The notes under the pieces were generated by a model. The model was not told the origin of the DNA and did not search any database. It saw nothing but the letters and a program-made list of their open reading frames with translations. A stretch of DNA of 64,000 nucleotides from Taklimakanibacter deserti (lineage in GTDB: Bacteria > Pseudomonadota > Alphaproteobacteria > Rhizobiales > Aestuariivirgaceae), in contig QORU01000022.1 in assembly GCA_003574785.1 (NCBI GenBank), positions 35,968 through 99,967 of the forward strand, written 5' to 3'. Made by a program: the position numbers and the translations under genes. This document shows, one piece after another, positions 33,215-41,481 of the stretch. Within the stretch, counting starts at the first letter, position 1. Each line of letters begins with the position of its first letter.

Positions 33215-34136
33215 ATGGGCATTAACCTCGTCGTCGCTGTCACGGATGGGAGCTGGTTCGACATGCTGCGCCGGCAGCCGAACCTTGATGAGGTGAACTT
33301 CTGGGCACCGTCACCGACGAATTTCCAGGCGCTTCAACCAGGTGAGCTATTTCTGTTCAAGCTGCACGCGCCACGCAACTTCATCGTCGGCGGCGGGTAT
33401 CTTTGCTTATGCGAACAGGCTTCCCTGCTCACTCGCCTGGGAATCTTTCAGGGAAGCGAATGGCGCGCGGTCCTTGCCCGAGATGCGCGCTCGCATCGCG
33501 CACTATCGCGACGCCGATCCGAGTGATCGCAGCGACTTCGCGATTGGCTGCCGCATCCTGACGCAACCTTTCTTTTTCGAGGAGCATAGCTGGGTCCCCG
33601 TCCCGGCGAGCTGGTCACGGAACATTGTCAGCTTCAAAACCTACAGCACGGACACTGAGGAGGGGCTCGCGCTTTGGGAGGCGGTGAATGATCGCCGGAT
33701 TCCTCACGACTTCCCAGGGGCGGCCGAGGCGTCGGCCCGGTTCGGCGAACCCCATCTGATCCGACCGCGGCTCGGGCAGGGCGCATTCAGAGTGTTGGTG
33801 ACGGATATCTACGATCGGCGCTGCGCCGTCACGCAGGAACGTACACTGCCGGCGCTTGAGGCTGCACATATCCGGCCTTATGGCGACGGCGGCGCTCATG
33901 AAGCGCAGAACGGCCTTCTGCTGCGGCGCGACATCCATAGCCTGTTCGACGCCGGTTATGTGACTGTGACGCCTGGCCACCGATTTGAGGTTAGCCGCCG
34001 CATCAAGGAAGAGTTCGAGAATGGCAGGCACCATTATGCTCTGCATGGACAGCTCGTGCGGACGCCGGATGATCCCGGACGAAAGCCCGATCCAGAGGCC
34101 TTGCGCTGGCACAACGAATATCGTTTCCGGGGATGA
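33215..34136 (+). pseudogene. HNH endonuclease gene with single-base frameshift
   Basis: The first part (33215 to about 33397) encodes 'INLVVAVTDGSWFDMLRRQP' and 'NFWAPSPTNFQALQPGELF'; the remainder continues in another frame from 'GIFAYANRLPCSLAW' to the end, including the HNH core 'LPALEAAHIRPYGDGG' and 'QNGLLLRRDIHSLFD'. Removing one G from the GGG at 33395-33397 restores a protein of 306 residues of the usual length for this family. So the gene is either recently inactivated or carries a sequencing error. The predicted DNA-cleaving residues themselves are intact. Confidence 0.82.
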
Positions 34137-34270
34137 ATAGATCATGCCGAGTAAGTTCGCCCCGACGCCACGCAAAGGAACATCGATCAGGCATGGCATG
34201 TCATGCTTGGAGTTTGGTTGATTCGCGTCAAATTCTACGTATTATACGGACATAAAGCTGTGAAATCGCC

Positions 34271-34525
34271 ATGGCCCAAACAACCGCCCTCGAATTTCAG
34301 CGCAAATTCGGCGAATTCCAACACAAGGCGCAGCGCGAGCCTGTCGAGATCACTCGCCATGGCCGGCGTGAATTCGTGCTGATGTCGGCCGAACACTATG
34401 ACTGGTTGAAGGCCGCGGCGGAGCGCACGCACCGGACCGAAGCCGCTGCCGAGATCGTGATCGCCGCAGTGGAAAAGGCCGAGATGGATCCTGAGCACGA
34501 CGCCCTCGATGATCTCCTCAAGTGA
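34271..34525 (+). CDS. Type II toxin-antitoxin system antitoxin, Phd/YefM type
   Basis: Antitoxin-like protein of 84 residues. The N-terminus 'FQRKFGEFQHKAQREPVEIT' and 'RHGRREFVLMSAEHYDWLK' match the Phd/YefM DNA-binding fold; the acidic C-terminus ('MDPEHDALDDLLK') would wrap the toxin. Its stop overlaps a GTG start of a toxin fragment. Since the toxin is truncated, this antitoxin appears to be orphaned. The upstream region has an AT-rich promoter-like stretch around 34235-34260. Confidence 0.85.
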   Translation: MAQTTALEFQRKFGEFQHKAQREPVEITRHGRREFVLMSAEHYDWLKAAAERTHRTEAAAEIVIAAVEKAEMDPEHDALDDLLK

Positions 34526-34638
34526 GACAGCGACGTGGCGAACCTAAGCCTGGGCTCGTCGTGCGATATGACTATCTCTGGTATCGAGAAGCGGTCGCAG
34601 GTCGGGAGCAACGCAAGACCGCCCGGCCTGTCCTTTGA
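34522..34638 (+). pseudogene. Truncated MazF/PemK-like toxin gene
   Basis: From a GTG overlapping the antitoxin stop (GTGA), 38 residues can be read: 'KPGLVVRYDYLWYREAVAG' then 'REQRKTARPVL' and TGA. The 'GLVVRYDYLW...ARPVL' pattern resembles the N-terminus of PemK/MazF-like toxins of alphaproteobacteria (usually 100-150 residues). The remaining two thirds, with most of the RNase site, are absent, so the toxin should be non-functional. The family assignment is tentative. Confidence 0.5.
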
Positions 34639-34798
34639 CAGGCACAAAAGGGCCTCCTCCCCAGGCTATGCGCCCGATGGGGATCGACCGCATCGTCAGC
34701 GGATAAAAAATGGATGAGAAAGGGGCTTACCTAACGGTAAAATTTAGTGCAGTCTCGCGCATCCGCTTTTGAGGGGCGGGTATCCCACAGGAGCGGTA

Positions 34799-34838
34799 GG
34801 GCCCGCCCGCCTGATTTCGCCGTCCTGGCGGCGGGCCC
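34799..34838 (-). terminator. GC-rich hairpin downstream of NmrA-like gene
   Basis: GGGCCCGCC (34799-34807) pairs with GGCGGGCCC (34830-34838) across a 22-nt loop, starting 37 nt after the stop of the NmrA-like gene on the minus strand. There is no clear U-run, so termination is only likely. The rest of 34639-34874 holds no recognisable gene. Confidence 0.4.
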
Positions 34839-34874
34839 GCCTTTCTCCATCGGATTGTCGTCGCCCGCGGCGTC

Positions 34875-35738
34875 TCAACCGGTCTTGCGCCAGAGGGCGC
34901 GGTTCTCATCGACGAAGGCCGAGAAGCCGCGCGGCGTGTGTCCGCTGACGCGCTCGACATCGGGAGAGATGACGGCGGCACGGCCTTGCTCGATGCAGCC
35001 ATAGATGCGCCGGTAATAGTCGATCGCCTTCTGGGCCGTGCCCTTTTCGGCGAGCGCTTTCAGATAGTCCTCGAGCCGCGGGTCCTTGTGGCGCATGGCA
35101 TGGCCCGCCGCCTGTCCTATCGCTTGCGTGGCTTCGGCGAAGGTCAGGGCCTCGGTGCCCGTCAACGTATAATGCTTGCCGGCGTGGCCCGGCGAAAGCA
35201 GTGCCGCCGCGGCGACCTCGGCGATGTCGCGCGTGTCGACGAAGCTCACCTTCTGGCCGCCGGCGGGCAGCGTGATCTCGCCGGAATCGCGCAAGCCCTC
35301 CAGGAAGAATCCCGGCTCGGCAAAATTCTGCATGAACCAGTTCGGCCTGAGAATCGTCCAGGCCGTCGGCAGGGCTTCGATGAGGCGCTCGACCTTGCGC
35401 TCATCCGTCGCTTCGTCGCGACGGCCGGCATCGATCTCCGACAGGAGCACGACCCGTTCGATAGGTTTTGCCATTCTCAGGAATTGGGCGACGGTGCGCG
35501 CCGGGTCGGCGGTCTTCGGTTTCACGAGATAGATCGCCGTCACGCCGGCCACGGCCTCGGGCCAGGTGCCGGGATCGTCCCAATCGAAACGAAGAGGGGT
35601 GATGCCGGCGGCGTCTAGGCCGGCGACATTCCGTCCAGCGCCGCGGATGGTGATGCCCTTTTGCTGGCCGAGGATCTTCGCGACTTGACGACCGGTCTTG
35701 CCGCGCATGCCGGTGATCAGGACGGTGGTCATCCGCAT
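34875..35738 (-). CDS. NmrA-like NAD(P)-binding protein (atypical SDR)
   Basis: Atypical SDR of 287 residues. 'VLITGMRGKTGRQVAKILG' gives the NAD(P)-binding loop, and later 'WTILRPNWFMQNFAEPG', 'VDTRDIAEVAAAAL' and 'HYTLTGTEALTFAEATQAI' are typical of NmrA/HSCARG-like and quinone-reductase-type members. The Tyr/Lys catalytic pair of classical SDRs is not obvious, so it may be a redox sensor or act on a quinone or small aldehyde. It stands alone at the right part of the accessory region. Confidence 0.87.
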   Translation of the reverse strand: MRMTTVLITGMRGKTGRQVAKILGQQKGITIRGAGRNVAGLDAAGITPLRFDWDDPGTWPEAVAGVTAIYLVKPKTADPARTVAQFLRMAKPIERVVLLSEIDAGRRDEATDERKVERLIEALPTAWTILRPNWFMQNFAEPGFFLEGLRDSGEITLPAGGQKVSFVDTRDIAEVAAAALLSPGHAGKHYTLTGTEALTFAEATQAIGQAAGHAMRHKDPRLEDYLKALAEKGTAQKAIDYYRRIYGCIEQGRAAVISPDVERVSGHTPRGFSAFVDENRALWRKTG

Positions 35739-35799
35739 CCTCCAGGATTTATTACCCTAAGGAATGCTTAGCACATCGCGCGCCGCCCGGTCTCTTCCC

Positions 35800-36069
35800 T
35801 CATCCCTGCCATATGGAGCCGGTTCGCGAATGCACATAGAAGACGTAGGTGCGGCCGTTCCTGAAAGCGAAGAACGAATAGACCGTGGAGATGCAGCTCT
35901 TCACCTTGACGGTCTTGAACCCCATTTCGCGCACCTTGTGCCGCGCCGTGTTGCAACTGATCTTGTAGTCGTTCTTGATGCGGTATTTGACCTTCGCTTC
36001 AGCGCCCGTGTCCGGTACGGCCAAGACGAAGAGCGAGGCAATGGCGGCGAGCGCGGCGAGTTTCTTCAT
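35800..36069 (-). CDS. Small secreted protein of unknown function
   Basis: Protein of 89 residues. The N-terminus 'MKKLAALAAIASLFVLAVP' is a Sec signal peptide with cleavage near 'GAEAK'. The mature 60 residues contain two Cys ('KISCNTARHKVREMGF' and 'VKVKSCISTVYSFFAF') that probably form a disulfide, and an aromatic beta-rich end 'RTYVFYVHSRTGSIWQG'. Similar small periplasmic proteins are common in Hyphomicrobiales, without known role. The start at 36069 is set by the signal peptide. Confidence 0.75.
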   Translation of the reverse strand: MKKLAALAAIASLFVLAVPDTGAEAKVKYRIKNDYKISCNTARHKVREMGFKTVKVKSCISTVYSFFAFRNGRTYVFYVHSRTGSIWQG

Positions 36070-36162
36070 GGTCGTCAACTCCAGCATGAGGATGCCTGTG
36101 CTTGTTTACGCCCAAGGCATGATTTCGCATTCAGCCTCAGGCGTACTTCACGAAAGTTTCAT

Positions 36163-36260
36163 CCTCCTACGCCAAGGCTTCGGAGGACAGGCACATTAAT
36201 CCTGCGAAGCACCTCCTACGCCAAGGCTTCGAAGGATAGGGCAATCAGTCCTGCGAAGCA
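36163..36260. repeat. Two tandem 49-bp repeats
   Basis: Copies at 36163-36211 and 36212-36260 both begin CCTCCTACGCCAAGGCTTCG and end TCCTGCGAAGCA, with a few differences in between. Each unit can fold (CCTCC with GGAGG). Only two copies exist, without spacers, so this is a tandem duplication and not a CRISPR array. It lies between the small secreted protein gene and the transporter promoter region. Confidence 0.8.
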
Positions 36261-36310
36261 TCGTGCGAAGCAGGATAGGCGACGCCGCCCGCTTTGCCCG
36301 CTCCTCAAGT

Positions 36311-36437
36311 ACTAAACATAGAACTAAACATTCTAGTTCAGCATCTTACCGTATTGCAGCGAAAATGCTTCGCATATGCACTGCTACCCGCTTGCTTTGT
36401 TTAGTAATGTGCGTAGTAATAAACAAAATTACTAAAC
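36311..36437. promoter_or_regulatory. Cluster of ACTAAAC/GTTTAGT boxes upstream of Dha-linked ABC operon
   Basis: ACTAAAC occurs at 36311, 36325 and 36431, and GTTTAGT at 36399. The last two belong to a perfect 10-bp inverted repeat, GTTTAGTAAT (36399-36408) and ATTACTAAAC (36428-36437). The cluster ends 98 bp before the binding-protein start in a strikingly AT-rich stretch, so it is a strong candidate operator for an unlinked regulator. No other gene is visible in 36070-36535. Confidence 0.6.
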
Positions 36438-36535
36438 AACGGGATTCGGCTCCGGCCTTGATGGCTTGGGCCGGAAGCGCATCACGGCAGCCATCTGGGC
36501 CGCCGGATGCGGGAAACGCAACGGGAGGAGACCTC

Positions 36536-37867
36536 ATGAAGACTGTGCTGAAGACGTGCGCGGCGGCGGGGCTCGCCGCTTTCATCGCCGCTGCCGGGCA
36601 ATCCAGGGCTGAAGCGGCGGAACTCACTCTGTGCTGGGCCGCCTGGGATCCGGCGAACGCGCTGGTCGAGCTGTCGAAGGATTTCGAGAAGCAGTCGGGC
36701 ATCACGATGAAATATGAATTCGTGCCCTGGCCGAATTTCGCCGACCGCATGCTCAATGAATTGAATTCCGGCGGCAAGCTGTGCGACCTCCTCATCGGCG
36801 ACTCGCAATGGATCGGCGGCGCCGCCGAGAACGGCAATTACGTGAAGCTGAATGATTTCTTCGACAAGGAAGGGATCAAGATGGCGGACTTTGCGCCCGC
36901 CACCGTCTATGCCTATTCGACCTGGCCCAAGGGCTCGCCCAATTACTGGGCGCTGCCGGCGATGGGCGATGCCAATGGCTGGTTCTATCGCAAGGACTGG
37001 TTCGCCAAGCCTGAGCTCCAGGCCGAGTTCAAGTCGAAAACGGGTCGCGATCTGGCACCGCCCAAGACCTGGGACGAGCTCAAGGAGGTGGCCGAGTTCT
37101 TCCAGGGCCGCGAGATCGACGGCAAGAAGGTCTATGGCGCGGCGATCTTCACCGAGCGCGCGTCAGAAGGCATCACCATGGGCGCCACTTCCGCGCTCTA
37201 TTCCTTCGGCTTCAAATATGAGACCGATCCCGGCTCCTATCGCATGGAAGGGGCGGTCAATTCCGACGACGCGGTCAAGGGCCTCGAATTCTACAAGGCG
37301 CTCTACAAGTGCTGCACGCCGCCCGGCTACACCGACAGCTACATGGGCGAGGGCCTCGATGCCTTCAAATCGGGCCAGGTCGCCATGATGATGAACTGGT
37401 TCGCCTTCATGCCCGGCATGTACAAGGACGAGAAGGTGGGCGGCGACCATGTCGGCTTCTTCGTCAACCCGGCGCAGAAGGTGGCGGCCTCGACCTTGGG
37501 CGGACAGGGCATTTCGGTCGTCTCCAACACCGACAACATGGAGGGCGCGCTCGCCTATATCAAATGGTTCGCGCAGCCCGACGTGCAAAAGAAATGGTGG
37601 TCGCTCGGCGGCTATTCCTGCCTCAACGCGGTGCTGAACGATCCCTCATTCAAGGACTCGCAGCCTTTCGCCGCGCAGTTCCTGGATGCGATGGGCGGCG
37701 TCCAGGACTTCTGGCAGGAGCCGGCCTATGCCTCGCTGCTGCAGGCGATGCAGAAGCGCCTGCATGACTATGTCGTCGCCGATCAGGGCACGGCCAAGGA
37801 AGCCTTGGACAAGCTCATCGTCGATTGGACCGAGGTCTTCAAGGAAGAAGGCAAGATCAATAACTGA
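36536..37867 (+). CDS. ABC transporter substrate-binding protein, CUT1 type (Dha-linked operon)
   Basis: Periplasmic solute-binding protein of 443 residues, first gene of a twelve-gene run. 'MKTVLKTCAAAGLAAFIAAA' is a Sec signal peptide with cleavage around 'SRAEAAE'; the mature protein starts 'ELTLCWAAWDPANALVELSK', and later 'ALPAMGDANGWFYRKDW' and 'GQVAMMMNWFAFMPGM' fit family 1 sugar-binding proteins. GGGAGGAG (36523-36530) is a strong ribosome site and fixes the start. The ligand is presumably a small polyol or ketose because dihydroxyacetone kinase genes follow. Confidence 0.92.
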   Translation: MKTVLKTCAAAGLAAFIAAAGQSRAEAAELTLCWAAWDPANALVELSKDFEKQSGITMKYEFVPWPNFADRMLNELNSGGKLCDLLIGDSQWIGGAAENGNYVKLNDFFDKEGIKMADFAPATVYAYSTWPKGSPNYWALPAMGDANGWFYRKDWFAKPELQAEFKSKTGRDLAPPKTWDELKEVAEFFQGREIDGKKVYGAAIFTERASEGITMGATSALYSFGFKYETDPGSYRMEGAVNSDDAVKGLEFYKALYKCCTPPGYTDSYMGEGLDAFKSGQVAMMMNWFAFMPGMYKDEKVGGDHVGFFVNPAQKVAASTLGGQGISVVSNTDNMEGALAYIKWFAQPDVQKKWWSLGGYSCLNAVLNDPSFKDSQPFAAQFLDAMGGVQDFWQEPAYASLLQAMQKRLHDYVVADQGTAKEALDKLIVDWTEVFKEEGKINN

Positions 37868-37873
37868 CGTCAT

Positions 37874-38022
37874 CCCCTCTCCCCCATCGGGGGAGAGGGT
37901 TAGGGTGAGGGGGAACCGGCGGAGAGAATTCGCCTAGACGCCACAAGCATCACCGCCCGTTCCCCCTCACCCTCCCATCGCTTCGCGATGGGTCCCTCCC
38001 TCTCCCCCGCAGGGGGAGAGGG
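37874..38022. repeat. Intergenic CTCTCCC-type repeat after binding-protein gene
   Basis: The left end CCCCTCTCCCCCATCGGGGG and the right end CTCCCCCGCAGGGGGAG are inverted C-rich/G-rich ends; an inner hairpin CCCATCGC/GCGATGGG is present. It shares blocks with the copies at 27468-27619 and 53963-54115. It follows the binding-protein stop by 6 bp and precedes the permease gene. Confidence 0.8.
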
Positions 38023-38096
38023 TAAGACAGCGGAACTTGACATCACCCGGCACACCCGCCTCCATGTGAGGCGGGTGCCTCCAAGAGCACCCAGAA

Positions 38097-39071
38097 ATGA
38101 GCATGGCCACCACCGAGGAAGGAGCCCGAGGGACGATCGCCGGGGAGGCGGCGCGCCGGACGTCGCCCGCTGTGGCGCGGCGCATCCGCGGCCTTTCCGA
38201 CAAGGCGATCGCCTGGGCTTTCATCGCGCCGACCATCGTCCTCCTGCTCGCCATCAACATCTTTCCCTTGATCTGGACGATCTATCTCTCTTTCACCAAC
38301 TACCAGGCGAACCGTCCCAACCGGCCGATCACTCATGTCGGCACCAAATGGTATCAGGACATATTGAGCTCGCCCGATGTCTGGGCGGCGATGCAGGCGA
38401 CGGCGCATTTCGTCTTCTGGACGATCCTGCTGCAGACGCTTTTGGGCTTCGGCCTTGCCTATCTGCTCGACCGCAAGTTCCGCGGCCATGCCTTCTGGAC
38501 GACCATCATCCTCATTCCGATGATGCTGTCGCCGGCCGTCGTCGGCAATTTCTGGAAGTTCCTCTATCAGCCGCAGATCGGCCTCTTCAACACGATCGTC
38601 TCCTTCTTCACCGGCATCCCGCCATCGTCCTTCGAGATGCTGGGCTCGGTGACGCTCTCGCCCTGGTCGATCATCATCGTCGATACCTGGATGTGGACGC
38701 CCTATGTGATGCTGATCTGCCTTGCGGGCCTGCGCTCCATTCCGGACTACATCTATGAGGCGGCCGAGGTCGACCGCGCCTCGCCGCTCAGGCAGTTCTG
38801 GTCGATCACTTTGCCCATGGCGCTCCCCTTCATCATGCTGGCGGTGCTGTTCCGCGGCATCGAGAATTTCAAGATGTTCGACATGGTCAATCTCCTGACC
38901 GGCGGAGGACCGGGCTCCACCACCGAGGTCGCCTCGATCACCTTGAAGCGCGAGGCCTTCGAGAAATGGCGCACCGGCTATTCCTCGGCTTTCGCCATCA
39001 TCCTGTTCGTCGCCGTCTTCGGCCTCGCCAATATCTATGTGAAGGCGCTCAACCGGGTGAAGCAGAGATGA
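38097..39071 (+). CDS. Sugar ABC transporter permease, MalF type (Dha-linked operon)
   Basis: Inner-membrane permease of 324 residues. A 40-residue hydrophilic N-terminus precedes the first helix ('AWAFIAPTIVLLLAINIFPL'), then five more; the EAA loop is 'AAEVDRASPLRQFWSITLP'. 'NLLTGGGPGSTTEVASITL' is the conserved end segment. ATG codons at 38097 and 38103 are both possible. The stop overlaps the next permease start by ATGA. Confidence 0.93.
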   Translation: MSMATTEEGARGTIAGEAARRTSPAVARRIRGLSDKAIAWAFIAPTIVLLLAINIFPLIWTIYLSFTNYQANRPNRPITHVGTKWYQDILSSPDVWAAMQATAHFVFWTILLQTLLGFGLAYLLDRKFRGHAFWTTIILIPMMLSPAVVGNFWKFLYQPQIGLFNTIVSFFTGIPPSSFEMLGSVTLSPWSIIIVDTWMWTPYVMLICLAGLRSIPDYIYEAAEVDRASPLRQFWSITLPMALPFIMLAVLFRGIENFKMFDMVNLLTGGGPGSTTEVASITLKREAFEKWRTGYSSAFAIILFVAVFGLANIYVKALNRVKQR

Positions 39072-40024
39072 GCCAGGCCTTGACCACAGCGCATTCGGTC
39101 GTGGCGCCGACGCCGCTCTCGCGCCGCATCGCCGCCGCCATCGTCATCCTCTATGCGATGGTCTCGATGATCCCGCTCGCCTGGATCCTGATGACGGGCT
39201 TCAAGACGCCGCCCGATTCGATCGCCTATCCGCCGAAGCTGGTTTTCCAGCCCTCGCTCGAAGGCTATTGCAACCTGTTCACCACCCGCACCCGCCAGAC
39301 CGCCGAATACATAGAGTCCCTGGGGCCGCCGCAGTCGACCTGCGATGAGATCACCCGCAAGCGCGACATGGTGATCGCGGGTCCGTCCAATTATGTGCCG
39401 CGCTTCTGGAACTCGCTCGTCATCGCCTTCGGCTCGACCTTCTGCGCGGTGTCGCTCGGCGTGCTTGCGGCCTATGCCTTCTCGCGCTTCCCTATACCGC
39501 TCGCCGACGATCTCCTGTTCTTCATTTTGTCGACGCGGATGATGCCGCCCATTGCCGTCGCCATTCCGATCTATCTCATGTATCGCAAGCTCGGCCTCTC
39601 CGACACGGCGCTCGGCATGATCCTGCTCTATACCGCGGTCAATGTGTCGCTCGCCGTCTGGCTGCTCAAGGGCTTCATCGACGAGATCCCCAAGGAATAT
39701 GAGGAGGCGGCGATGATCGACGGCTATACCAGGCTGCACGCCTTCTTCAAGGTGGTGCTGCCGCAGGCCGCGACCGGCATCGCCGCGACAGCCATCTTTT
39801 GCCTGATCTTCGCCTGGAACGAATATGCTTTCGCGGTGCTCTTGACCTCGGGCGAAGCGCAGACGGCACCGCCTTTCATCCCGACCATCATCGGCGAGGG
39901 CGGCATGGACTGGCCCGCGGTCGGCGCCGGCACCACCTTGTTCCTGATCCCGCTTCTCGTCTTCACCGTGCTGTTGCGCAAGCATCTCCTGCGCGGCATC
40001 ACCTTCGGCGCGGTGCGCAAATGA
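39068..40024 (+). CDS. Sugar ABC transporter permease, MalG type (Dha-linked operon)
   Basis: Permease of 318 residues, about 40 longer than usual MalG proteins because of a periplasmic insertion (residues about 60-105, with 'TRTRQTAEYIESLGPPQSTC') between the first and second helices. The EAA loop is 'AAMIDGYTRLHAFFKVVLP'. ATGA overlaps join it to the upstream permease and to the small membrane protein downstream. The long insertion could contact the binding protein. Confidence 0.92.
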   Translation: MSQALTTAHSVVAPTPLSRRIAAAIVILYAMVSMIPLAWILMTGFKTPPDSIAYPPKLVFQPSLEGYCNLFTTRTRQTAEYIESLGPPQSTCDEITRKRDMVIAGPSNYVPRFWNSLVIAFGSTFCAVSLGVLAAYAFSRFPIPLADDLLFFILSTRMMPPIAVAIPIYLMYRKLGLSDTALGMILLYTAVNVSLAVWLLKGFIDEIPKEYEEAAMIDGYTRLHAFFKVVLPQAATGIAATAIFCLIFAWNEYAFAVLLTSGEAQTAPPFIPTIIGEGGMDWPAVGAGTTLFLIPLLVFTVLLRKHLLRGITFGAVRK

Positions 40025-40209
40025 ACGACCTTGTGAACCGTTTCCTCAGGTTTCGCCGCGGCCCGTGGGAGAATCTCGCGACCATCGTCATCGCGGCGGG
40101 CGTGCTCATGCTGCTGCAGCCGCTGTCGCTGACGCTCTACAGCTATTCCTTTGCGATCATGCTTCTGGGCACGCTCATGTTCGTCATCGTGTCGAAGTTT
40201 CCGGAATGA
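40021..40209 (+). CDS. Small membrane protein in sugar ABC operon
   Basis: 62 residues with a basic N-terminus ('MNDLVNRFLRFRRGPWENL') and two hydrophobic helices ('ATIVIAAGVLMLLQPLSL' and 'FAIMLLGTLMFVIVSKF'). The start overlaps the permease stop (ATGA), which argues that it is a real, co-translated gene. It has no recognisable motif; it may be an accessory subunit that stabilises the permease pair. Confidence 0.8.
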   Translation: MNDLVNRFLRFRRGPWENLATIVIAAGVLMLLQPLSLTLYSYSFAIMLLGTLMFVIVSKFPE

Positions 40210-40251
40210 GCCGATTATGGTGATCTCAGGAAGAACCATCTCTCTCTACAT

Positions 40252-40364
40252 CCCTCACGCTGAGGTGCCCGGCGCAGCCGGGCCTCGAAGCGTCCATCAG
40301 GATAGAGCGAGTCCGTTGCAACACACCCTTCGAGGGCCGCTTCGCGGCCACCTCAGGGTGAGGG
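40252..40364. repeat. Intergenic CCTCA-type inverted repeat
   Basis: CCCTCACGCTGAGGTG (40252-40267) and CACCTCAGGGTGAGGG (40349-40364) are inverted with one mismatch and enclose internal hairpins such as GCCCGGC/GCCGGGC. It fills the 174-bp gap between the small membrane protein and the first ATPase gene and is a different family from the CTCTCCC repeats. Confidence 0.8.
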
Positions 40365-40383
40365 TGGTGGGCGTGGAGTAAAC

Positions 40384-41481
40384 ATGGCGGAAATCCGTGT
40401 CGAGAAACTGGAAAAGGCCTTCGGCGACTTCGTCGCGGTGCGGGGCGTGAATTTCACCATTCCGGACGGCGCCTTCTTCTGCCTGCTCGGTCCTTCGGGC
40501 TGCGGCAAGACGACGACCTTGCGCATGATCGCCGGCCTCGAGCTGCCGAGCTCGGGCCGGATCTTCCTCGGCGGCGAGGATGTCGCCTTCAAGCGGGCGT
40601 CGGAGCGCGACATCGCCTTCGTGTTCCAGCTCTTCGCGCTCTATCCGCATATGAATGTGAGACGCAATATCGGCTTTCCCTTGCTGTGCCAGGGTGTGCC
40701 GTCATCGGAGATCAAAACGCGCGTCGAAGAGACGGCGAAGCTCTTGCGCATCGATCATCTGCTCGACAAATCCGTCTCGGGCCTTGCCGGCGGCGACCGC
40801 CAGCGCGTCGCCCTCGGCCGCGCCATTGTCCGCCGGCCGCTGGCCTTCCTGATGGACGAGCCTTTGGGCACGCTCGACACCGAATTCCGCGATCTCATGT
40901 GCGAGGAACTGCGGCATCTCCATGATCGCATCAAGGCGACGACGGTCTATGTGACGCATGACCAGCTCGAGGCCATGTCGATGGCCGATCTGATCGCCAT
41001 CATGAACAATGGCGTGGTCGAGCAATTGGGGACGCCGCAGGAGATCTACGACCGTCCGGCCACCTTGTTCGTCGCCGATTTCGTGGGCTCGCCGGCGATG
41101 AATCTGATCCCCGTCGCCGACCGGTTGTCCAAGGGCGCAGAGGCGCTCACTCTGTCCGGCGCTCGCATCGCCATCCCTGAGATGCGCGAGGATGCACCGG
41201 GTGAGGCCCTGGTGCTGGGCGCGCGCCCCGAGCATATCCGCTTCGATGATGCATCAGGGTATCGCGGCGAGATCTTCGGCACGGAATATCTGGGCACCAT
41301 GCAGATCGTGACGGTGAAGACCGTTGGGGCCTCCGTCAAGGTGAAGGTGCCGGCGAGCATCAATGTCACCGCGGGCGAGCAGGTGGGCCTCGCTTTCCTG
41401 GGCGACCGTTTATCGCTCTTCGACAAGGGAACGGGCCGCGCCCTGCGCTCGGCGCTCCATGACGGAGCCCACCATGGCTGA
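40384..41481 (+). CDS. Sugar ABC transporter ATPase with non-canonical signature (subunit 1)
   Basis: MalK-type ATPase of 365 residues. Walker A 'GPSGCGKTT', Walker B 'LAFLMDEP' and H-loop 'YVTHDQLEAM' are normal, but the signature reads 'VSGLAGGDRQRVALG' instead of LSGGQ, and the D-loop is 'LGTLDTEFRD' instead of LSNLDAK. This points to one degenerate ATP site in a heterodimer with the next gene's product, as in rhizobial glycerol (GlpST) transporters. TOBE domain at the C-terminus. It overlaps the second ATPase gene by 8 bp. Confidence 0.92.
   Translation: MAEIRVEKLEKAFGDFVAVRGVNFTIPDGAFFCLLGPSGCGKTTTLRMIAGLELPSSGRIFLGGEDVAFKRASERDIAFVFQLFALYPHMNVRRNIGFPLLCQGVPSSEIKTRVEETAKLLRIDHLLDKSVSGLAGGDRQRVALGRAIVRRPLAFLMDEPLGTLDTEFRDLMCEELRHLHDRIKATTVYVTHDQLEAMSMADLIAIMNNGVVEQLGTPQEIYDRPATLFVADFVGSPAMNLIPVADRLSKGAEALTLSGARIAIPEMREDAPGEALVLGARPEHIRFDDASGYRGEIFGTEYLGTMQIVTVKTVGASVKVKVPASINVTAGEQVGLAFLGDRLSLFDKGTGRALRSALHDGAHHG

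Noticed and set aside
33380..33400. Programmed ribosomal frameshift in the HNH gene
   Set aside because: No slippery heptamer or downstream structure was recognised; a simple one-base insertion in a G run explains the break.
36163..36260. Possible CRISPR array
   Set aside because: Only two adjacent copies without spacers and no cas genes anywhere in the window.
36323..36341. GAACTA...TAGTTC considered as a third SOS box
   Set aside because: It is an inverted, not a direct, repeat with the wrong geometry for the alphaproteobacterial LexA box.
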